Notes: generated by a model from the letters alone, not told the origin. DNA of 64,000 nucleotides from Acidimicrobiia bacterium (GCA_040902765.1 JBBDWO010000014.1:28922-92921); one strand, 5' to 3'; shown: positions 42,851-52,865, counted from the stretch's first letter. Made by a program: numbers and translations.

Positions 42851-43675
42851 ATGCCGCGCTCCACGAGCGCACGGCTGGCGGTGCTGCTGATCATCATCCC
42901 AATCGCTCTCGCTCTGCGAACCGCGGCGCGCGCCGACGACCGGTGTGTCGTCACCCCGACCGGCATCAAGTGCTCGTTTGGGGGCGCGACCACCTCGACG
43001 ACGGTCACCACCACCAAGCCGCCGCTCCGCTACCTGGTGATCACCGCGAGCGGGTCCGGGTCGTGTTGGTACTGGTCGCGGTACCCACCCGGTCTCGACT
43101 CACTCGATCCTGCCAACGACCAGGCCATCATCTTCACCAGGGCCGCTCGTCCCCGGTGCGTCTCGGCACGGCCACCGACCACGACGATCAACACCGGCTC
43201 GATCGCCTGGGGCGTCTTCCGCTCCTGGACCCTGGCGACTCCCTCCCCGCGCCTGAGACCGACCGTGGGGATCACCAACCTGGACAGCGTGCTGACGGCG
43301 CCGCGGCCCACGCCCCTTCGTCACCGCGAGACCCTTCCCGACAGACGGGTGCTCGAGGTGGAGGCTCGGGTGATCTCGGTGCTCGTGGACTGGGGCGACG
43401 GTACGCCCACCTTCGCCCACGACCCGCCAGTCGCCGCCGGAGGCGGTGCCCGCCACGCCTACCGGCTCAAGACCTGCACCCCCACCTACCGTCGCAACCA
43501 CCCACGAGGCGCGGCCTGCCATCCGACGCTGGCCGCATACCGGATCACGGTCACCCACTCATGGCAGGGCCGCTACCGCACCGGCGGGTCGTGGACCGTA
43601 CTCGGAACCATCCCCCGCTCGACCACGAGGTCCTACGACGTCGACGAGGTCTACGGCGTCCCGGTAGCGCCGTAG
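42851..43675 (+). CDS. Secreted protein of unknown function with WGDGT motif
   Basis: A 274-residue exported protein: signal peptide MPRSTSARLAVLLIIIPIALALRTAARA, then DDRCVVTPTGIKCSF and a Thr/Ser linker. Four or more Cys residues in the mature part may form disulphides. VISVLVDWGDGTPTFAHD is the PKD-type W-G-D-G-T turn, suggesting a beta-sandwich. No catalytic signature is visible. Element copy D begins right after the stop codon. Confidence 0.75.
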   Translation: MPRSTSARLAVLLIIIPIALALRTAARADDRCVVTPTGIKCSFGGATTSTTVTTTKPPLRYLVITASGSGSCWYWSRYPPGLDSLDPANDQAIIFTRAARPRCVSARPPTTTINTGSIAWGVFRSWTLATPSPRLRPTVGITNLDSVLTAPRPTPLRHRETLPDRRVLEVEARVISVLVDWGDGTPTFAHDPPVAAGGGARHAYRLKTCTPTYRRNHPRGAACHPTLAAYRITVTHSWQGRYRTGGSWTVLGTIPRSTTRSYDVDEVYGVPVAP

Positions 43676-43779
43676 GAAGGGGGGAGGCCAAGCGCTACGT
43701 GGGCCCCGCGACGCGTCAGCCCTCCCCCCCCGTCATCGGCCGGCGGCCGATGCCACCTCCCCCTTCAGGGGAGGGGACC
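43676..43779 (-). repeat. GC-rich palindromic interspersed element, copy D (truncated)
   Basis: It shares agcgctacgtgggc, cgcgacgcgtc, gtcatcggcc and the closing cacctcccccttcaggggaggg with copies A, C and E, in the orientation of copy A. The left hairpin is missing. It lies between the secreted protein gene and the thioesterase gene. Confidence 0.75.
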
Positions 43780-43854
43780 GCAAACACGCCGTCGCCTTCC
43801 GCAATCGGCCTATGGCCGCTGGACCTCTATCGCAGGCCGGTACCCTCGTGTCTC

Positions 43855-44256
43855 ATGTCCACGACCACGATCGCGGTGCGGTGGGGCGAGCTCGACCCGT
43901 ATAACCACGTCAACCACGCCACCTACCTGACTTACTGCGAAGAGGCGCGCATCGGCGTCCTCGACGGCATCGGGTGGGACATGGTCACGCTGGAACGGGC
44001 GGGCTTTCGGGTAGTGGTCGTCGGCATCGACGTCGCCTTCAAACGCCCGGCCGGGCCGGGCGACAGCCTGGTCGTGACGACCACCCTCGCCGACCTCGGG
44101 GCGTCGGCGAGCACCTGGCGCCAGGTCATCACCCGCAACGGCGAGGTACTGGTCGAGGCGACGGTGCGCGCCGCCTGCACCGACCTCGACGGCAAGCCGG
44201 TACGCACGCCGCAAGAGTTCCGCCAGGCGCTCGAGCCACTGCTGGAGCAGGGATGA
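43855..44256 (+). CDS. Acyl-CoA thioesterase, YbgC/FadM (4HBT hot-dog) family
   Basis: A 133-residue hot-dog-fold protein. TIAVRWGELDPYNHVNHATYLTYCEEARIGVLDGIG contains the family catalytic D-x-x-x-H-V-N pattern (D at about 15). VVVVGIDVAFKRPAGPGDSLVVTTTL and LVEATVRAACTDLDGKPVR complete the fold. It hydrolyses acyl-CoA thioesters; the chain specificity cannot be told. Its stop overlaps the next ATG (ATGA). Confidence 0.92.
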   Translation: MSTTTIAVRWGELDPYNHVNHATYLTYCEEARIGVLDGIGWDMVTLERAGFRVVVVGIDVAFKRPAGPGDSLVVTTTLADLGASASTWRQVITRNGEVLVEATVRAACTDLDGKPVRTPQEFRQALEPLLEQG

Positions 44257-44663
44257 CCGACCCAAGCCTGCCACCGGCGGCGATCGCCGAGGCGCTCGAC
44301 AAGGCAGCGGTGGCGTGGCTGACCACCGTGCGCCGCGATGGTCAGCCGCAGGCCTCCCCGGTGTGGTTCGTCTACGACGACGCCGGATTCACCATCTACA
44401 GCCGACCCGACGCTCAGCGGCTGCGCAACATCGGCCGGCATCCCCGGGTGTCGCTGAACCTGGACAGCGAAGAAGGCGGCCGCGTGGTCACCGTGGAAGG
44501 CATCGCCGTGATCACCGACGGACCCCCGAGCGATGCTCACCTGAGCTACCGGGAGAAGTACCTCGAACGGATGACGAGAATGGGGTACACGCCAGAACGC
44601 TTCGCCGCCGAATATTCGTCGGTGGTGCGGGTGGTGGCCACCCGATGGAGGGTCGATGTTTAA
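44253..44663 (+). CDS. PNPOx-fold protein, F420-dependent reductase-like
   Basis: A 136-residue split-barrel flavin/F420-binding protein. AAVAWLTTVRRDGQPQASPVWFVYDDAGFTIYSRPDAQRLRNIGRHPRVSLNLD matches actinobacterial F420-dependent biliverdin-reductase-like and PNPOx-like proteins (the T-V-R-R-D-G-x-P motif). The substrate is unknown. It overlaps the genes on both sides and is part of a thioesterase-PNPOx-thioredoxin cluster. Confidence 0.88.
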   Translation: MTDPSLPPAAIAEALDKAAVAWLTTVRRDGQPQASPVWFVYDDAGFTIYSRPDAQRLRNIGRHPRVSLNLDSEEGGRVVTVEGIAVITDGPPSDAHLSYREKYLERMTRMGYTPERFAAEYSSVVRVVATRWRVDV

Positions 44664-45075
44664 GAAGCGAGTCAAAGCCACCCACCTCGACACTCTCGAC
44701 GAGCTCGAGGCGCTCACCGCCGAGGGCAAGCCGGTGCTCATCGACTTCTTCCAGGTGGACTGCAGACCGTGTCGGATCATGTCGGGAATCGTCGACGAGT
44801 TGGCCGAGGAGTTCGCCGACACCGCCCATGTGGTCAAGGTCGACGTCCGTCGCGTCCCAGGGGCGGTCGCTGCGTTCACCATCCGTTCCACACCCACCTT
44901 CGTCCTCCTGGGCCGGTCGCAGCGCACGCCATCGAAGAAGGCGCGTAAGCGCGCCGGGGGTGCGCCGGCGGTACAGCCGGCGTCGGTGTCGCCGAGGTGG
45001 CGCGCCTCGGGACTGGTCAAGAAAGACGACCTGGCGAGAGTGCTGGAAACCAACGGAGCCACCCGCGCCGGGTAG
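44656..45075 (+). CDS. Thioredoxin-fold protein with CRPC motif
   Basis: A 139-residue thioredoxin-like protein. KPVLIDFFQVDCRPCRIMSGIVDELAEEF carries a C-R-P-C active site in place of the usual CGPC. IRSTPTFVLLGR keeps the cis-proline. The C-terminal part has a basic Arg/Lys-rich insertion (SKKARKRAGG) before the last helix. It is probably a cytoplasmic thiol-disulphide reductase. The 5' end overlaps the upstream gene by 8 bp. Confidence 0.88.
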   Translation: MFKKRVKATHLDTLDELEALTAEGKPVLIDFFQVDCRPCRIMSGIVDELAEEFADTAHVVKVDVRRVPGAVAAFTIRSTPTFVLLGRSQRTPSKKARKRAGGAPAVQPASVSPRWRASGLVKKDDLARVLETNGATRAG

Positions 45076-45089
45076 CCTCCAGCGACATC

Positions 45090-47546
45090 GTGGTCACCGA
45101 CGTCACCCCCGACGCCGACAATTCATCGCTCAGCGGCCTGACCGATGCCGACGTTCGTCAGCGCATCGCCGCCGGGGCCGTCAACCGGGTCGACGACGGA
45201 CCCACCCGCACCGTCGGCGACATCATCCGCAGCAATGTCTTCACCCTCTTCAACGTTCTGCTGAGCGTCCTCCTCGCCGTCATCCTGGTGGTGGCCCCAC
45301 CCCAGGACGCTCTGTTTGGCGTCGTCCTGGTGAGCAACGCCCTCATCGGCATCGTTCAGGAGCTCCGAGCCAAAAGGACTCTCGATCGTCTGGCCTTACT
45401 CAATGCGCCGCGTGCGGTGGTGATACGCGACGGGTCCAGGTACGAGGTCCCGGTGGATCAGGTGGTGCTCGACGACCTCCTCGTGGCGTCCGCCGGCGAC
45501 CAGATCGTCGTCGACGGGGTCGTGGTCACTAGCGAGAGCCTCGAAGTCGACGAGTCGCTGCTCACCGGTGAGGCCGACCCGGTGGCCAAGCAGCGAGCCG
45601 ACGAGGTTCTCTCCGGCTCCTTCGCCTCGGCGGGTTCCGGCGTTTACAAGGCGCGGCGGGTCGGCAACGATGCCTACGCCGCCCGTCTGGCTCAGGAAGC
45701 GAAGAAGTTCACCCTCGTCAGGTCGGAGCTGCGCAAGGGCATCGACGTGATCCTCGCCGCCATCGGGTGGGTGATGACCCCGACCATGGCACTGCTCATC
45801 TGGAGCCAGCTGCGAGCCAACGACGAGCTCAAAGAGGCGATCCGGGTGGCCGTCGGTGGCATGGTGGCGATGATTCCCCAGGGCCTGGTCCTCCTGCTGT
45901 CGGTCGCCTTTGCCGTTGGCGTAGTGCGTCTCGGGCGCCGCCAGGTGCTCGTTCAGGAACTGCCAGCAGTCGAGGGACTCGCCAGGGTCGACGTCGTCTG
46001 CTTCGACAAGACGGGGACCCTCACCGAGGGTCGCCTCGCCGTGGACGAAGTGGTGGCACTCATCGATGCACCCATTGAGGAGGCACTCGGAGCGCTCGCC
46101 GCCAACGACACCAGCCCCAACGCGACCACGCAGGCGATGCTGGAGGCATTCCCTCCCCCCTCTGGCTGGCGCCAGATCGCTGCCGTGCCCTTCTCCTCGG
46201 CGCGCAAGTGGGCGGCGACCGAGTTCGACGGCAGAGGCACCTGGGTGCTCGGTGCTCCGGAGATGGTCTCGTCGAGCGACCAAGCGATCGCCGAGACGAT
46301 CCGCACCGCCACCGCGGCCGGCAAGCGCGTGGTCTTGCTCGCTCACAGCCCGAACGCGTTGGACGGCAACACCTTGCCGGCGGGGTTGATACCGGCGGCA
46401 GTGGTAGCCATCAGCGATCAGATCCGGCCAGAGGCCGCCGAAACGCTCGCCTTCTTCGCCGAGCAGGAAGTGCAGGTCAAGGTCATCTCGGGCGACCATC
46501 CCGACACGGTCGCTGCCATCGCCGCCAAGGTGGGGCTCTCCGGGAAGGTCATCGATGCCCGAACCCTCCCCGAGGAGGGGCCGGAGCTGGACCGTGCCGC
46601 CATCGAAGGCACCGTCTTCGGACGGGTCACCCCCCACCAGAAGCGGGCCATGGTCGGAGCTCTCCAACGCGAGGGCCGGGTGGTGGCGATGACCGGCGAC
46701 GGGGTCAACGACGTCCTGGCGCTCAAGGACGCCGACATCGGCATCGCCATGGGCTCGGGCTCATCGGCTTCGCGGGCGGTGGCCCAGTTCGTACTGCTCA
46801 GCGGAGACTTCGCCACGCTCCCCCATATCGTCGCCGAGGGCCGTCGCGTCATCGGCAACATCGAACGGGTCGCCAACCTGTTCGTCACCAAGACGGTGTA
46901 CTCCTTCTTGCTGGCCGTGTTGGTCGGCATCTTCTCGCAGCCGTTCCCGTTCGTCCCGCGACACATGACCCTGGTGGGGACGATCACCATCGGGGCACCG
47001 GCGTTCTTCCTGGCTCTCGGCCCGAACACCACCAAAGCGAGGCCAGGCTTCGTCGGGAGGGTGCTGCTGTTCGCCGTCCCCGTCGGGATCATGGCCGCCC
47101 TGGCCGCCTACGCCGCCTACAACCTGGCCATCGACGAGGGCCTCGCCCTATTGGAGGCCCGCACGCTCGCCACCTTCGTGATCACCTCCGTCGGGCTGTT
47201 CGCCCTGGTGATCAACTCGCGACCGCTCACCTTCGGCCGCCGGGTCCTGGTCGCCACCATGGGCGGGTTTCTGGCGCTCGTCTTCCTCACCCCGGGGGGC
47301 CGTGAGTTCTTCGAGTTCGGGCTCCCGAGCCCGGTCATGATGCTCGCCGGTCTCGGCATCGTCGCCATCATCGGATCGATGCTCTACGCGGCCCTGCGCG
47401 CCGTCGGCTGGATGGCCGACGTACCCGACCTGCTGCGACGCGAGCTCGAGGAACAGGGCCGGTTGGGTGGTGTCAGGCGGGGTATGAGTCGCCTGCGACG
47501 CCGGTCGGCCCGCGTCGGGGGCGCCCCCGACGACGATCTGGGGTAA
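45090..47546 (+). CDS. Cation-transporting P-type ATPase (CtpE-like)
   Basis: An 818-residue P2-type ATPase. The actuator motif is LTGEADPVAK, the phosphorylation motif FDKTGTLTEG (D306), the hinge MTGDGVNDVLALKDADIGIAMGSGSSASRAVAQFVLL (D537). Ten hydrophobic segments are visible, with KTVYSFLLAVLVGIFSQPFPF. It is closest to mycobacterial CtpE, which takes up calcium; the ion is inferred only. The start GTG 45090 lies 14 bp after the thioredoxin stop; upstream residues are non-conserved. Confidence 0.9.
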   Translation: MVTDVTPDADNSSLSGLTDADVRQRIAAGAVNRVDDGPTRTVGDIIRSNVFTLFNVLLSVLLAVILVVAPPQDALFGVVLVSNALIGIVQELRAKRTLDRLALLNAPRAVVIRDGSRYEVPVDQVVLDDLLVASAGDQIVVDGVVVTSESLEVDESLLTGEADPVAKQRADEVLSGSFASAGSGVYKARRVGNDAYAARLAQEAKKFTLVRSELRKGIDVILAAIGWVMTPTMALLIWSQLRANDELKEAIRVAVGGMVAMIPQGLVLLLSVAFAVGVVRLGRRQVLVQELPAVEGLARVDVVCFDKTGTLTEGRLAVDEVVALIDAPIEEALGALAANDTSPNATTQAMLEAFPPPSGWRQIAAVPFSSARKWAATEFDGRGTWVLGAPEMVSSSDQAIAETIRTATAAGKRVVLLAHSPNALDGNTLPAGLIPAAVVAISDQIRPEAAETLAFFAEQEVQVKVISGDHPDTVAAIAAKVGLSGKVIDARTLPEEGPELDRAAIEGTVFGRVTPHQKRAMVGALQREGRVVAMTGDGVNDVLALKDADIGIAMGSGSSASRAVAQFVLLSGDFATLPHIVAEGRRVIGNIERVANLFVTKTVYSFLLAVLVGIFSQPFPFVPRHMTLVGTITIGAPAFFLALGPNTTKARPGFVGRVLLFAVPVGIMAALAAYAAYNLAIDEGLALLEARTLATFVITSVGLFALVINSRPLTFGRRVLVATMGGFLALVFLTPGGREFFEFGLPSPVMMLAGLGIVAIIGSMLYAALRAVGWMADVPDLLRRELEEQGRLGGVRRGMSRLRRRSARVGGAPDDDLG

Positions 47547-47573
47547 ACGGGTCGCCCCTCCTACGATGCCCCC

Positions 47574-48218
47574 ATGGCCATCACCGACCGAACCGTCATC
47601 GACCTCACCCCGGAGGCGATCACCACCATCCTCGAGATCAGGGCCTCGGAGCCCGATGCCGAGGAGCTGGCGCTCACCGTCGGCATCGCCGGCATCGCCA
47701 ACCTGCAGTTCCGGTACGAGCTGACCTTCGTCCCCGTCGAAGACGTGGGTGAAGACGACGTCCTCCAGCACTTCGGTGATCTACCGGTCGCCGTTCTCGG
47801 CGGCAGCGCCGACAAGCTGGAAGGCGCCACCATCCTCATCAAGGAAGGCGGCCTGAGCATCGACAACCCCAATCCGGTGTCGCCACTCATCGACGGCGCC
47901 GCAGGCGAGCTGACCGGTCCGCTCGCCGACAAGGTGCGCACCATCCTCGAACAGCACATCAACCCGGCGATCGGCTCCCACGGTGGCACCGCCCAGCTGG
48001 TCGCCGCCGAGGGCGACACCGTGTACCTGCGACTCGGTGGCGGCTGCCAGGGCTGCGGCATGGCCCAGGTGACGCTCCGCCAAGGCATCGAGGCAGCCAT
48101 CAAGCAGGCCCTCCCCGAGGTGAAGCACATCATCGACGTCACCGACCACGACGCTGGAGTCAATCCGTACTACGAGGCCGCCGGCGCGGGGCACGGGCAT
48201 GAGGGGCACAGCCACTGA
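47574..48218 (+). CDS. NfuA-type iron-sulphur cluster scaffold
   Basis: A 214-residue protein with an N-terminal A-type-like domain lacking its cysteines (IDLTPEAITTILEIRASEPDAEELALTVGIAG) and a C-terminal NifU domain: INPAIGSHGGTAQLVAAEGDTVYLRLGGGCQGCGMAQVTLRQGIEAAIKQALPEVK with the cluster C-x-x-C (C158, C161). It delivers 4Fe-4S clusters to apoproteins, consistent with the Fe-S proteins at 61.9 kb. A His-rich tail (GHGHEGHSH) may bind metal. Confidence 0.92.
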   Translation: MAITDRTVIDLTPEAITTILEIRASEPDAEELALTVGIAGIANLQFRYELTFVPVEDVGEDDVLQHFGDLPVAVLGGSADKLEGATILIKEGGLSIDNPNPVSPLIDGAAGELTGPLADKVRTILEQHINPAIGSHGGTAQLVAAEGDTVYLRLGGGCQGCGMAQVTLRQGIEAAIKQALPEVKHIIDVTDHDAGVNPYYEAAGAGHGHEGHSH

Positions 48219-48225
48219 GAGAGCT

Positions 48226-48281
48226 CATGGCTCATGGCTTATGGCCAGAGGCTGAGTACTTGGTACTTGGTACTTGGACAC
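48226..48281. repeat. Heptamer tandem array (8 units, changing sequence)
   Basis: Eight units in one register: catggct twice, tatggcc, agaggct, gagtact, tggtact twice, tggacac. It starts 8 bp after the NfuA stop codon and leads into element copy E, as at the copy C locus, where catggct units also precede the element. Confidence 0.85.
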
Positions 48282-48308
48282 CGTTCGAAACGGGCACCCC
48301 TTCTGACT

Positions 48309-48447
48309 CTCCTCCCCCGTAGGGGGAGGTGGCAGCGGCCGAAGGCCGATGACGGAGGGGGAGGGCTGACGCGTCGCGAGGCCTACGTAGTGATCGCCCT
48401 CCCCCCTCCCCGCCTTCGGCGGTACTCCCCCCTACGGGGGGAGAGAG
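48309..48447 (+). repeat. GC-rich palindromic interspersed element, copy E
   Basis: A full-length copy: left hairpin ctcccccgtagggggag, core ggccgaaggccgatgacgg, gacgcgtcgcgaggcctacgtag, and right hairpin ctccccccta-cggggggag. The left flank ctgactct is shared, as its complement, with the flank of copy A. Confidence 0.8.
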
Positions 48448-48490
48448 TTTCCCTCGGTACACCTGCGGTTGGCTATCTGTTTTCTCTGAC

Positions 48491-48546
48491 CCTCGCCCCT
48501 CGCCCCTCGCCCCTAGCTACTCGCTACTCCCCCGCCCCTCGCTACT
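48491..48546. repeat. Heptamer tandem array (8 units) overlapping the plsB 3' end
   Basis: Units cctcgcc three times, then cctagct, actcgct, actcccc, cgcccct and cgctact. The array extends past the plsB stop codon (48513) into the coding sequence for about 11 codons, corresponding to the tail [11 protein letters not shown]. Confidence 0.85.
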
Positions 48547-50849
48547 TCCTCCACCTGGTCGATGGCGGCTACCACGGTTCTGATCTCGTCGGCGAAGCGC
48601 TGGCGGCACTCCAACTGGTAGGCGTCTCCCCCGGCGAGGAGGCCCCGATTGGCGGCCAACTCGATGGCGCTCTCGAAGATGGCGGACGACACGGCTTCCG
48701 GGCTACGGATGCGCCGCTGGAGGGTGTACTGGGCGCCCCGGGTCAGGCACGATGCCACCAGGTCCTCCTTGGTGACAGGATGCCGGTAGTCGCGATCGAC
48801 CAGGTCCTCGGCCACGAGCAGATATGCCTCGAAGATCGGGCGCATCACCCAATGCGCGGTGAGCGGTGAGCGGGCACGCAGCACGGCCTCGGCGTCGGCC
48901 GACGATCGCAGCGTGCCCCGACCCGGAGCCTCGAACTCGACTTCGGCGCGGACCTCGTCGGCGAACTCGTCTCGTCCGGCGAAGAAGAACTCGAACTTGA
49001 GCAGGTCTCGGAGCCGACGAGCCGCCTGGTCGAAGGCGGCATCGGTCGCCCCGGTGGAACGGGAAGCCTCGACGAGGGCCAGTTCGACGATGGCTCCGGT
49101 GGTGAACCAGTGGATGATCGTGTTGCGATAGAAGGCGGCGGCCAGGTGCCGGTCGGCACCGATGGCGTAGACCGTGTCGGGTCCCTTGTCGTATCGCGTG
49201 ACCACGCCGTGTTCGACCAGTGCGTTCAGCGCAGCCCCGACGGCCGCCAGATCGTCGAATTGGATGGGCTCGGTGACCGGCAGGCCGCGGCGTTCGACGA
49301 CGTCGAGGTACGCCCGCAGCCCGGCGGAGGTCTCGGCGACGGTGACCGCCCGGTCGCTGGCGCCGAGGAGGGCCAGGGCGACCAGCGAGATCGGGGTGAT
49401 GGGCGTGGCCCGATTGATCCGAACCATCACCTCGAAGCCGAGCTTGGCGACGTCGATCGGCGTGCCCTCCCCGTCCGGGTCGACGCGTTCTTCGCGCAGC
49501 GAGTCAGCCAGTGATATCGGCTCGCCGAAGCGCAGGTAGATCCGCCCGTAACGCCTACGCAGTGAGTTGAGCACCCGCAGCATCCACCCGAACGACTCGC
49601 GCTCCTTGGCCTTGCCTCGCTGCTCGTCGGCATGAGCCCCGACGTCCTGGATCTGGTCGTAGGCGATCGAGGTCGGGATGAGGATCACATCGTCGCTGGC
49701 CCCGTTGCGCCAGGCGTCGACCACATAGGTGAGCATCCCGAACCGGGGTGCCCGCAGCTTTCCGCTGCGGCTGCGCCCGCCCTCCATGTACCACTCCAGG
49801 GGAAAACGCTTGGCCAGCAGGTACCCGATGTACGCCTTGAGGACGTACTTGTAGGTCGGGTTGTCCTTGAACGAACGGCGGATGAAGAATATGCCGTGAC
49901 GCCGAAGCAGCGGGCCGACCGGGAAGAAGTTCATGTTGATACCGCCGGCGGCGTGGTTGGGCGGCAGGCCGTTCTCATAAAGTACGTAAGTGAGCGCCAG
50001 GTGATCCATGTTGGACTTGTGGCTCGGCACGAAGGCCATTGGCTGCTCCCGGCCAATGGCGGCGACCCGCTCGAGGTCGTCGGCGTCGTACTGGATACGG
50101 TGGTGGTAACCGAGGGTGTAAACGATCCGGATGAGCGCTGCCACCAGGTCGAGGACGAAGGTGCTCGGAGTCGCCGCGATCTCCTTCAGATAGGTGGCCG
50201 CCTGAGCCTCCACCGCGTCGAGATCCTCGCCGGTTGCACGGGCGACCTCGGCCAGGCCGGCCCGGAACCCGCTACTCGATAGGAGGTCCTCGGCGAGGAA
50301 CCTCGGCACCTTGTACCGGTTCCCTCGCATCCTGCGTTCGGCGACCTCCAGGGCCAGAACTCCTTGCAGGTAGGCGAACTCGGCGAATTCGCGGTCAGTG
50401 CCGTCTCCAAACCGATCACGGAGCTGCGAGACGGTGGCCGGTTCGCCGGTCATCACCCGCGCCCGGTCCGGGCGCAGGCGGATGATGATCTCCTGGAGCA
50501 GCCGGTTCGGATCGCGGGGATCCCCCAGGGTGATCAGGTCGATGAGCCGTGGCACCCGACGCTTGCGACCCACCGGGCTCATCCAGGCGACACGTACCGG
50601 AATGAGCATCGGGTCGTCGGACCGGTCCAGGATCCCGGCGATGGCGCTGGCGCCGTCACCGGCGCGTCGGCGACGCGAGCCAGGGAGTCGCACCACCGCC
50701 GAAGGGACTCCGGCGGGACGATGCTCGGCGAGCCAGCGCTCGATCATCCGCTCCTCGACCGAACTCGAGGCGTCGACCAGGAAGCAAACCGGTCGGCCAG
50801 CCGGATCGGGGAAGGGGCGTGAAGGCTCGGGCACCGCGGCAAGGGACAT
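48513..50849 (-). CDS. plsB: Glycerol-3-phosphate 1-O-acyltransferase, PlsB type
   Basis: A 778-residue long-form acyltransferase. The catalytic H-x4-D motif is [22 protein letters not shown] (near 274), with the second block GIFFIRRSF and the third [19 protein letters not shown] (near 356), plus [13 protein letters not shown]. It acylates the sn-1 position of glycerol 3-phosphate from acyl-CoA or acyl-ACP, alongside the PlsY route. The last residues are encoded by heptamer repeats. It is on the strand opposite to NfuA. Confidence 0.92.
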   Translation of the reverse strand: MSLAAVPEPSRPFPDPAGRPVCFLVDASSSVEERMIERWLAEHRPAGVPSAVVRLPGSRRRRAGDGASAIAGILDRSDDPMLIPVRVAWMSPVGRKRRVPRLIDLITLGDPRDPNRLLQEIIIRLRPDRARVMTGEPATVSQLRDRFGDGTDREFAEFAYLQGVLALEVAERRMRGNRYKVPRFLAEDLLSSSGFRAGLAEVARATGEDLDAVEAQAATYLKEIAATPSTFVLDLVAALIRIVYTLGYHHRIQYDADDLERVAAIGREQPMAFVPSHKSNMDHLALTYVLYENGLPPNHAAGGINMNFFPVGPLLRRHGIFFIRRSFKDNPTYKYVLKAYIGYLLAKRFPLEWYMEGGRSRSGKLRAPRFGMLTYVVDAWRNGASDDVILIPTSIAYDQIQDVGAHADEQRGKAKERESFGWMLRVLNSLRRRYGRIYLRFGEPISLADSLREERVDPDGEGTPIDVAKLGFEVMVRINRATPITPISLVALALLGASDRAVTVAETSAGLRAYLDVVERRGLPVTEPIQFDDLAAVGAALNALVEHGVVTRYDKGPDTVYAIGADRHLAAAFYRNTIIHWFTTGAIVELALVEASRSTGATDAAFDQAARRLRDLLKFEFFFAGRDEFADEVRAEVEFEAPGRGTLRSSADAEAVLRARSPLTAHWVMRPIFEAYLLVAEDLVDRDYRHPVTKEDLVASCLTRGAQYTLQRRIRSPEAVSSAIFESAIELAANRGLLAGGDAYQLECRQRFADEIRTVVAAIDQVEEVARGGGVASS

Positions 50850-50940
50850 GGAGGAGAAGTGTCGACCGCCGAGGGTCGGGAGTCAACAAGAATCGACGCT
50901 GCGACGCACAACGCTTGACGCTCAACGCAAGAGGCGGGTC

Positions 50941-50996
50941 CAGCTACCAGCTACCGGCTACCGGCTACCGGCTACCGGCTATCTGCCATCCGCCAT
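50941..50996. repeat. Heptamer tandem array (8 units)
   Basis: Units cagctac twice, cggctac three times, cggctat, ctgccat and ccgccat. It lies in the 165-bp gap between plsB and the SDR gene, just beyond the SDR stop codon; the rest of the gap shows no feature. Confidence 0.88.
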
Positions 50997-51014
50997 CTGG
51001 AGCGGCGAAGCCAC

Positions 51015-51779
51015 TCAGCGCGGTCCCATCCTCGCTGCTGCGTCGAGGCGGATGACTTCGCCGTTGAGGAGGGCGTTCTCGACGATGTGGACTACCAAAG
51101 CGGCGAACTCGTCGGGGTGGCCGAGCCGCTTGGGGAAGACGTGGACCGCGGCCAGCTGTGCCTTCAGGTCGGGAGACACGGCGTCGAGGATCGGCGTGTC
51201 CATGATGCCGGGGGCGATCGTCATCACCCTGATGCCGTACGAGGCGAGGTCCCTCGCCAGCGGCAGGGTCATGGCGGCGATCCCGCCCTTGGAGGCCGAG
51301 TACGCCGCCTGGCCGATCTGGCCCTCGAAAGCAGCGACCGATGCCACGTTGACGACGACACCGCGCTCGCCATCGTCGTTGGGGTCATTGGCGGCCATGT
51401 GGCGAGCAGCGTGCCGGGTCACGTCGAACACTCCGACCAGGTTGATGTCGATCACCAAGCGATAGAGGTCGAGCGGGAACATCTCCCCGTCCCGGGTCAA
51501 CACACGGTGTGCCGGAGCCACCCCGGCGGCGTTGACGCACAGGTCGATCCCGCCCAGCGCCTCGGAGGCCCCATCGACCGCAGCGGCGACGTCGTTCGCA
51601 TTGGTGACGTCGGCGGCCACGAAGACGACACCGAGTTCGTCGGCCACCTCGGCGCCCTTCGACGAGGCCAGATCGAGGATCGCCACCGACGCCCCGGCCG
51701 CAGCCAGCCGCCGCACCGTCGCCTCCCCCAACCCGGATGCACCACCCGTCACCAACGCGCGCAAACCTTCAACCTTCAT
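51015..51779 (-). CDS. Short-chain dehydrogenase/reductase, 3-hydroxyacyl-CoA dehydrogenase type II-like
   Basis: A 254-residue SDR. The NAD(P) loop is [18 protein letters not shown] with an acidic [11 protein letters not shown], favouring NAD. The catalytic triad includes [38 protein letters not shown] (S, Y, K). The pattern resembles HSD17B10/HADH2 ([11 protein letters not shown]). It may oxidise 3-hydroxyacyl-CoA. The next gene downstream is about 165 bp away; a heptamer array precedes its promoter. Confidence 0.88.
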   Translation of the reverse strand: MKVEGLRALVTGGASGLGEATVRRLAAAGASVAILDLASSKGAEVADELGVVFVAADVTNANDVAAAVDGASEALGGIDLCVNAAGVAPAHRVLTRDGEMFPLDLYRLVIDINLVGVFDVTRHAARHMAANDPNDDGERGVVVNVASVAAFEGQIGQAAYSASKGGIAAMTLPLARDLASYGIRVMTIAPGIMDTPILDAVSPDLKAQLAAVHVFPKRLGHPDEFAALVVHIVENALLNGEVIRLDAAARMGPR

Positions 51780-51850
51780 CGACTCGCCTCCCAGTCAATC
51801 GCAGTGTCAGAGCCAGCGGCCCTGGTCACCCCGACGGTACCCGGGTCGCA

Positions 51851-51899
51851 TCTGGCTAAAGGCTGAAACCTGTTAGCTAAAGGCTGGCGGCCAAAGGCC
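51851..51899. repeat. Heptamer tandem array (7 units)
   Basis: Units tctggct, aaaggct, gaaacct, gttagct, aaaggct, ggcggcc and aaaggcc lie between the HAD phosphatase stop (51903) and the SDR start (51779). Confidence 0.8.
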
Positions 51900-51902
51900 G
51901 CC

Positions 51903-52865
51903 CTACACATGCCCCGGCGGCCGGGGGATGCCGGCGACGGTACGACCCCGGTCGGCGAGGATGCCCTCGGCGATCTGTTCCAGGGAGTCCATGAGCCACA
52001 GGTAGGCGGCCTTTCCCTCCCGGAAGTCGGCCTCGGCCATTCCCTGGATGCGCCCCTGCTCCTGGAGCTCGCGTACACCCCGAAAGTTGTTGCGAGGCTC
52101 GGTGGTGTACACCCCGAACGTCTTGCCGCCCCGTTCGTTGACGATGGCGAACGAGGGCACGTCGCTCGGTCCATCGGCGATGTAGATCATGTTGCGAATC
52201 GGCACCCGTCGCTGATCCTCGCTCACCCGGGCGTTGACGTCGATGGCCTGTCTATTGACTCCCTTGTTGATCTCGAAGATCGCCCGGGTCTTGGCGGTGT
52301 TGTCAATCATGTAGCCGATGGCGGTGATCGGGTGGCCCTTGCCGTCGACGTCCAGCCGGGTCTGCGACCCGGCGGCGTTGAAGCCGGGCGGAGCCGGCTT
52401 CTCGATGAAGGTGTTCGCCCAGATGCCATCGATGTGGGCGGCGATCACGCTGCCCTCGATCATGGGACGGATCCCGGTCGACACGACATAGTGCTCCACG
52501 GTGATGCCCTCAGAGCCATACCGGTCGTCCTCGGCGATCCGCCGGCGGGTCGCCTCCAGGAAGTCGGGGATGCCCGGCGCCGGGACGATCTCCTTGCCCA
52601 GCTCGAACAGCTTGGCGTTGGTGAGACCGTCGAAGATGCCCGCCTGGACGTAAGTGAGTATGTGGAGGAGGTAGGCGGTGTCCCGGGCGACAAGGGTGCC
52701 CCGGCGGGCGTAGTAGTCGACGAGACCGTCGACCTCCTGCCAGAACTCCTGGTCGTCGACGCCGTAGTGGGCGAACAGGGGCTCCTGCTGGTTGCCCGGG
52801 ATCAGGGTGCGATCGAAGTCCCAGATGAAAGCGATGTGCGTTTGGGTGAACAGCGGTACCGGCAT
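51903..52865 (-). CDS. HAD-superfamily phosphatase-like protein
   Basis: A 320-residue HAD protein. Motif I is IAFIWDFDRTLIPGNQQ with two Asp residues. VEHYVVSTGIRPMIEGS is motif II, and NMIYIADGPSDVPSFAIVNERGGKTFGVY is motif IV with the C-terminal Asp pair. The substrate is unknown. It is not linked to a transporter. It is 8 bp from the next upstream gene, with which it is probably cotranscribed. Confidence 0.88.
   Translation of the reverse strand: MPVPLFTQTHIAFIWDFDRTLIPGNQQEPLFAHYGVDDQEFWQEVDGLVDYYARRGTLVARDTAYLLHILTYVQAGIFDGLTNAKLFELGKEIVPAPGIPDFLEATRRRIAEDDRYGSEGITVEHYVVSTGIRPMIEGSVIAAHIDGIWANTFIEKPAPPGFNAAGSQTRLDVDGKGHPITAIGYMIDNTAKTRAIFEINKGVNRQAIDVNARVSEDQRRVPIRNMIYIADGPSDVPSFAIVNERGGKTFGVYTTEPRNNFRGVRELQEQGRIQGMAEADFREGKAAYLWLMDSLEQIAEGILADRGRTVAGIPRPPGHV

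Noticed and set aside
48234..48869. Open frame across element copy E on the plus strand
   Set aside because: It begins in heptamer DNA, crosses the palindromic element and runs antisense to plsB; no domain is recognisable.
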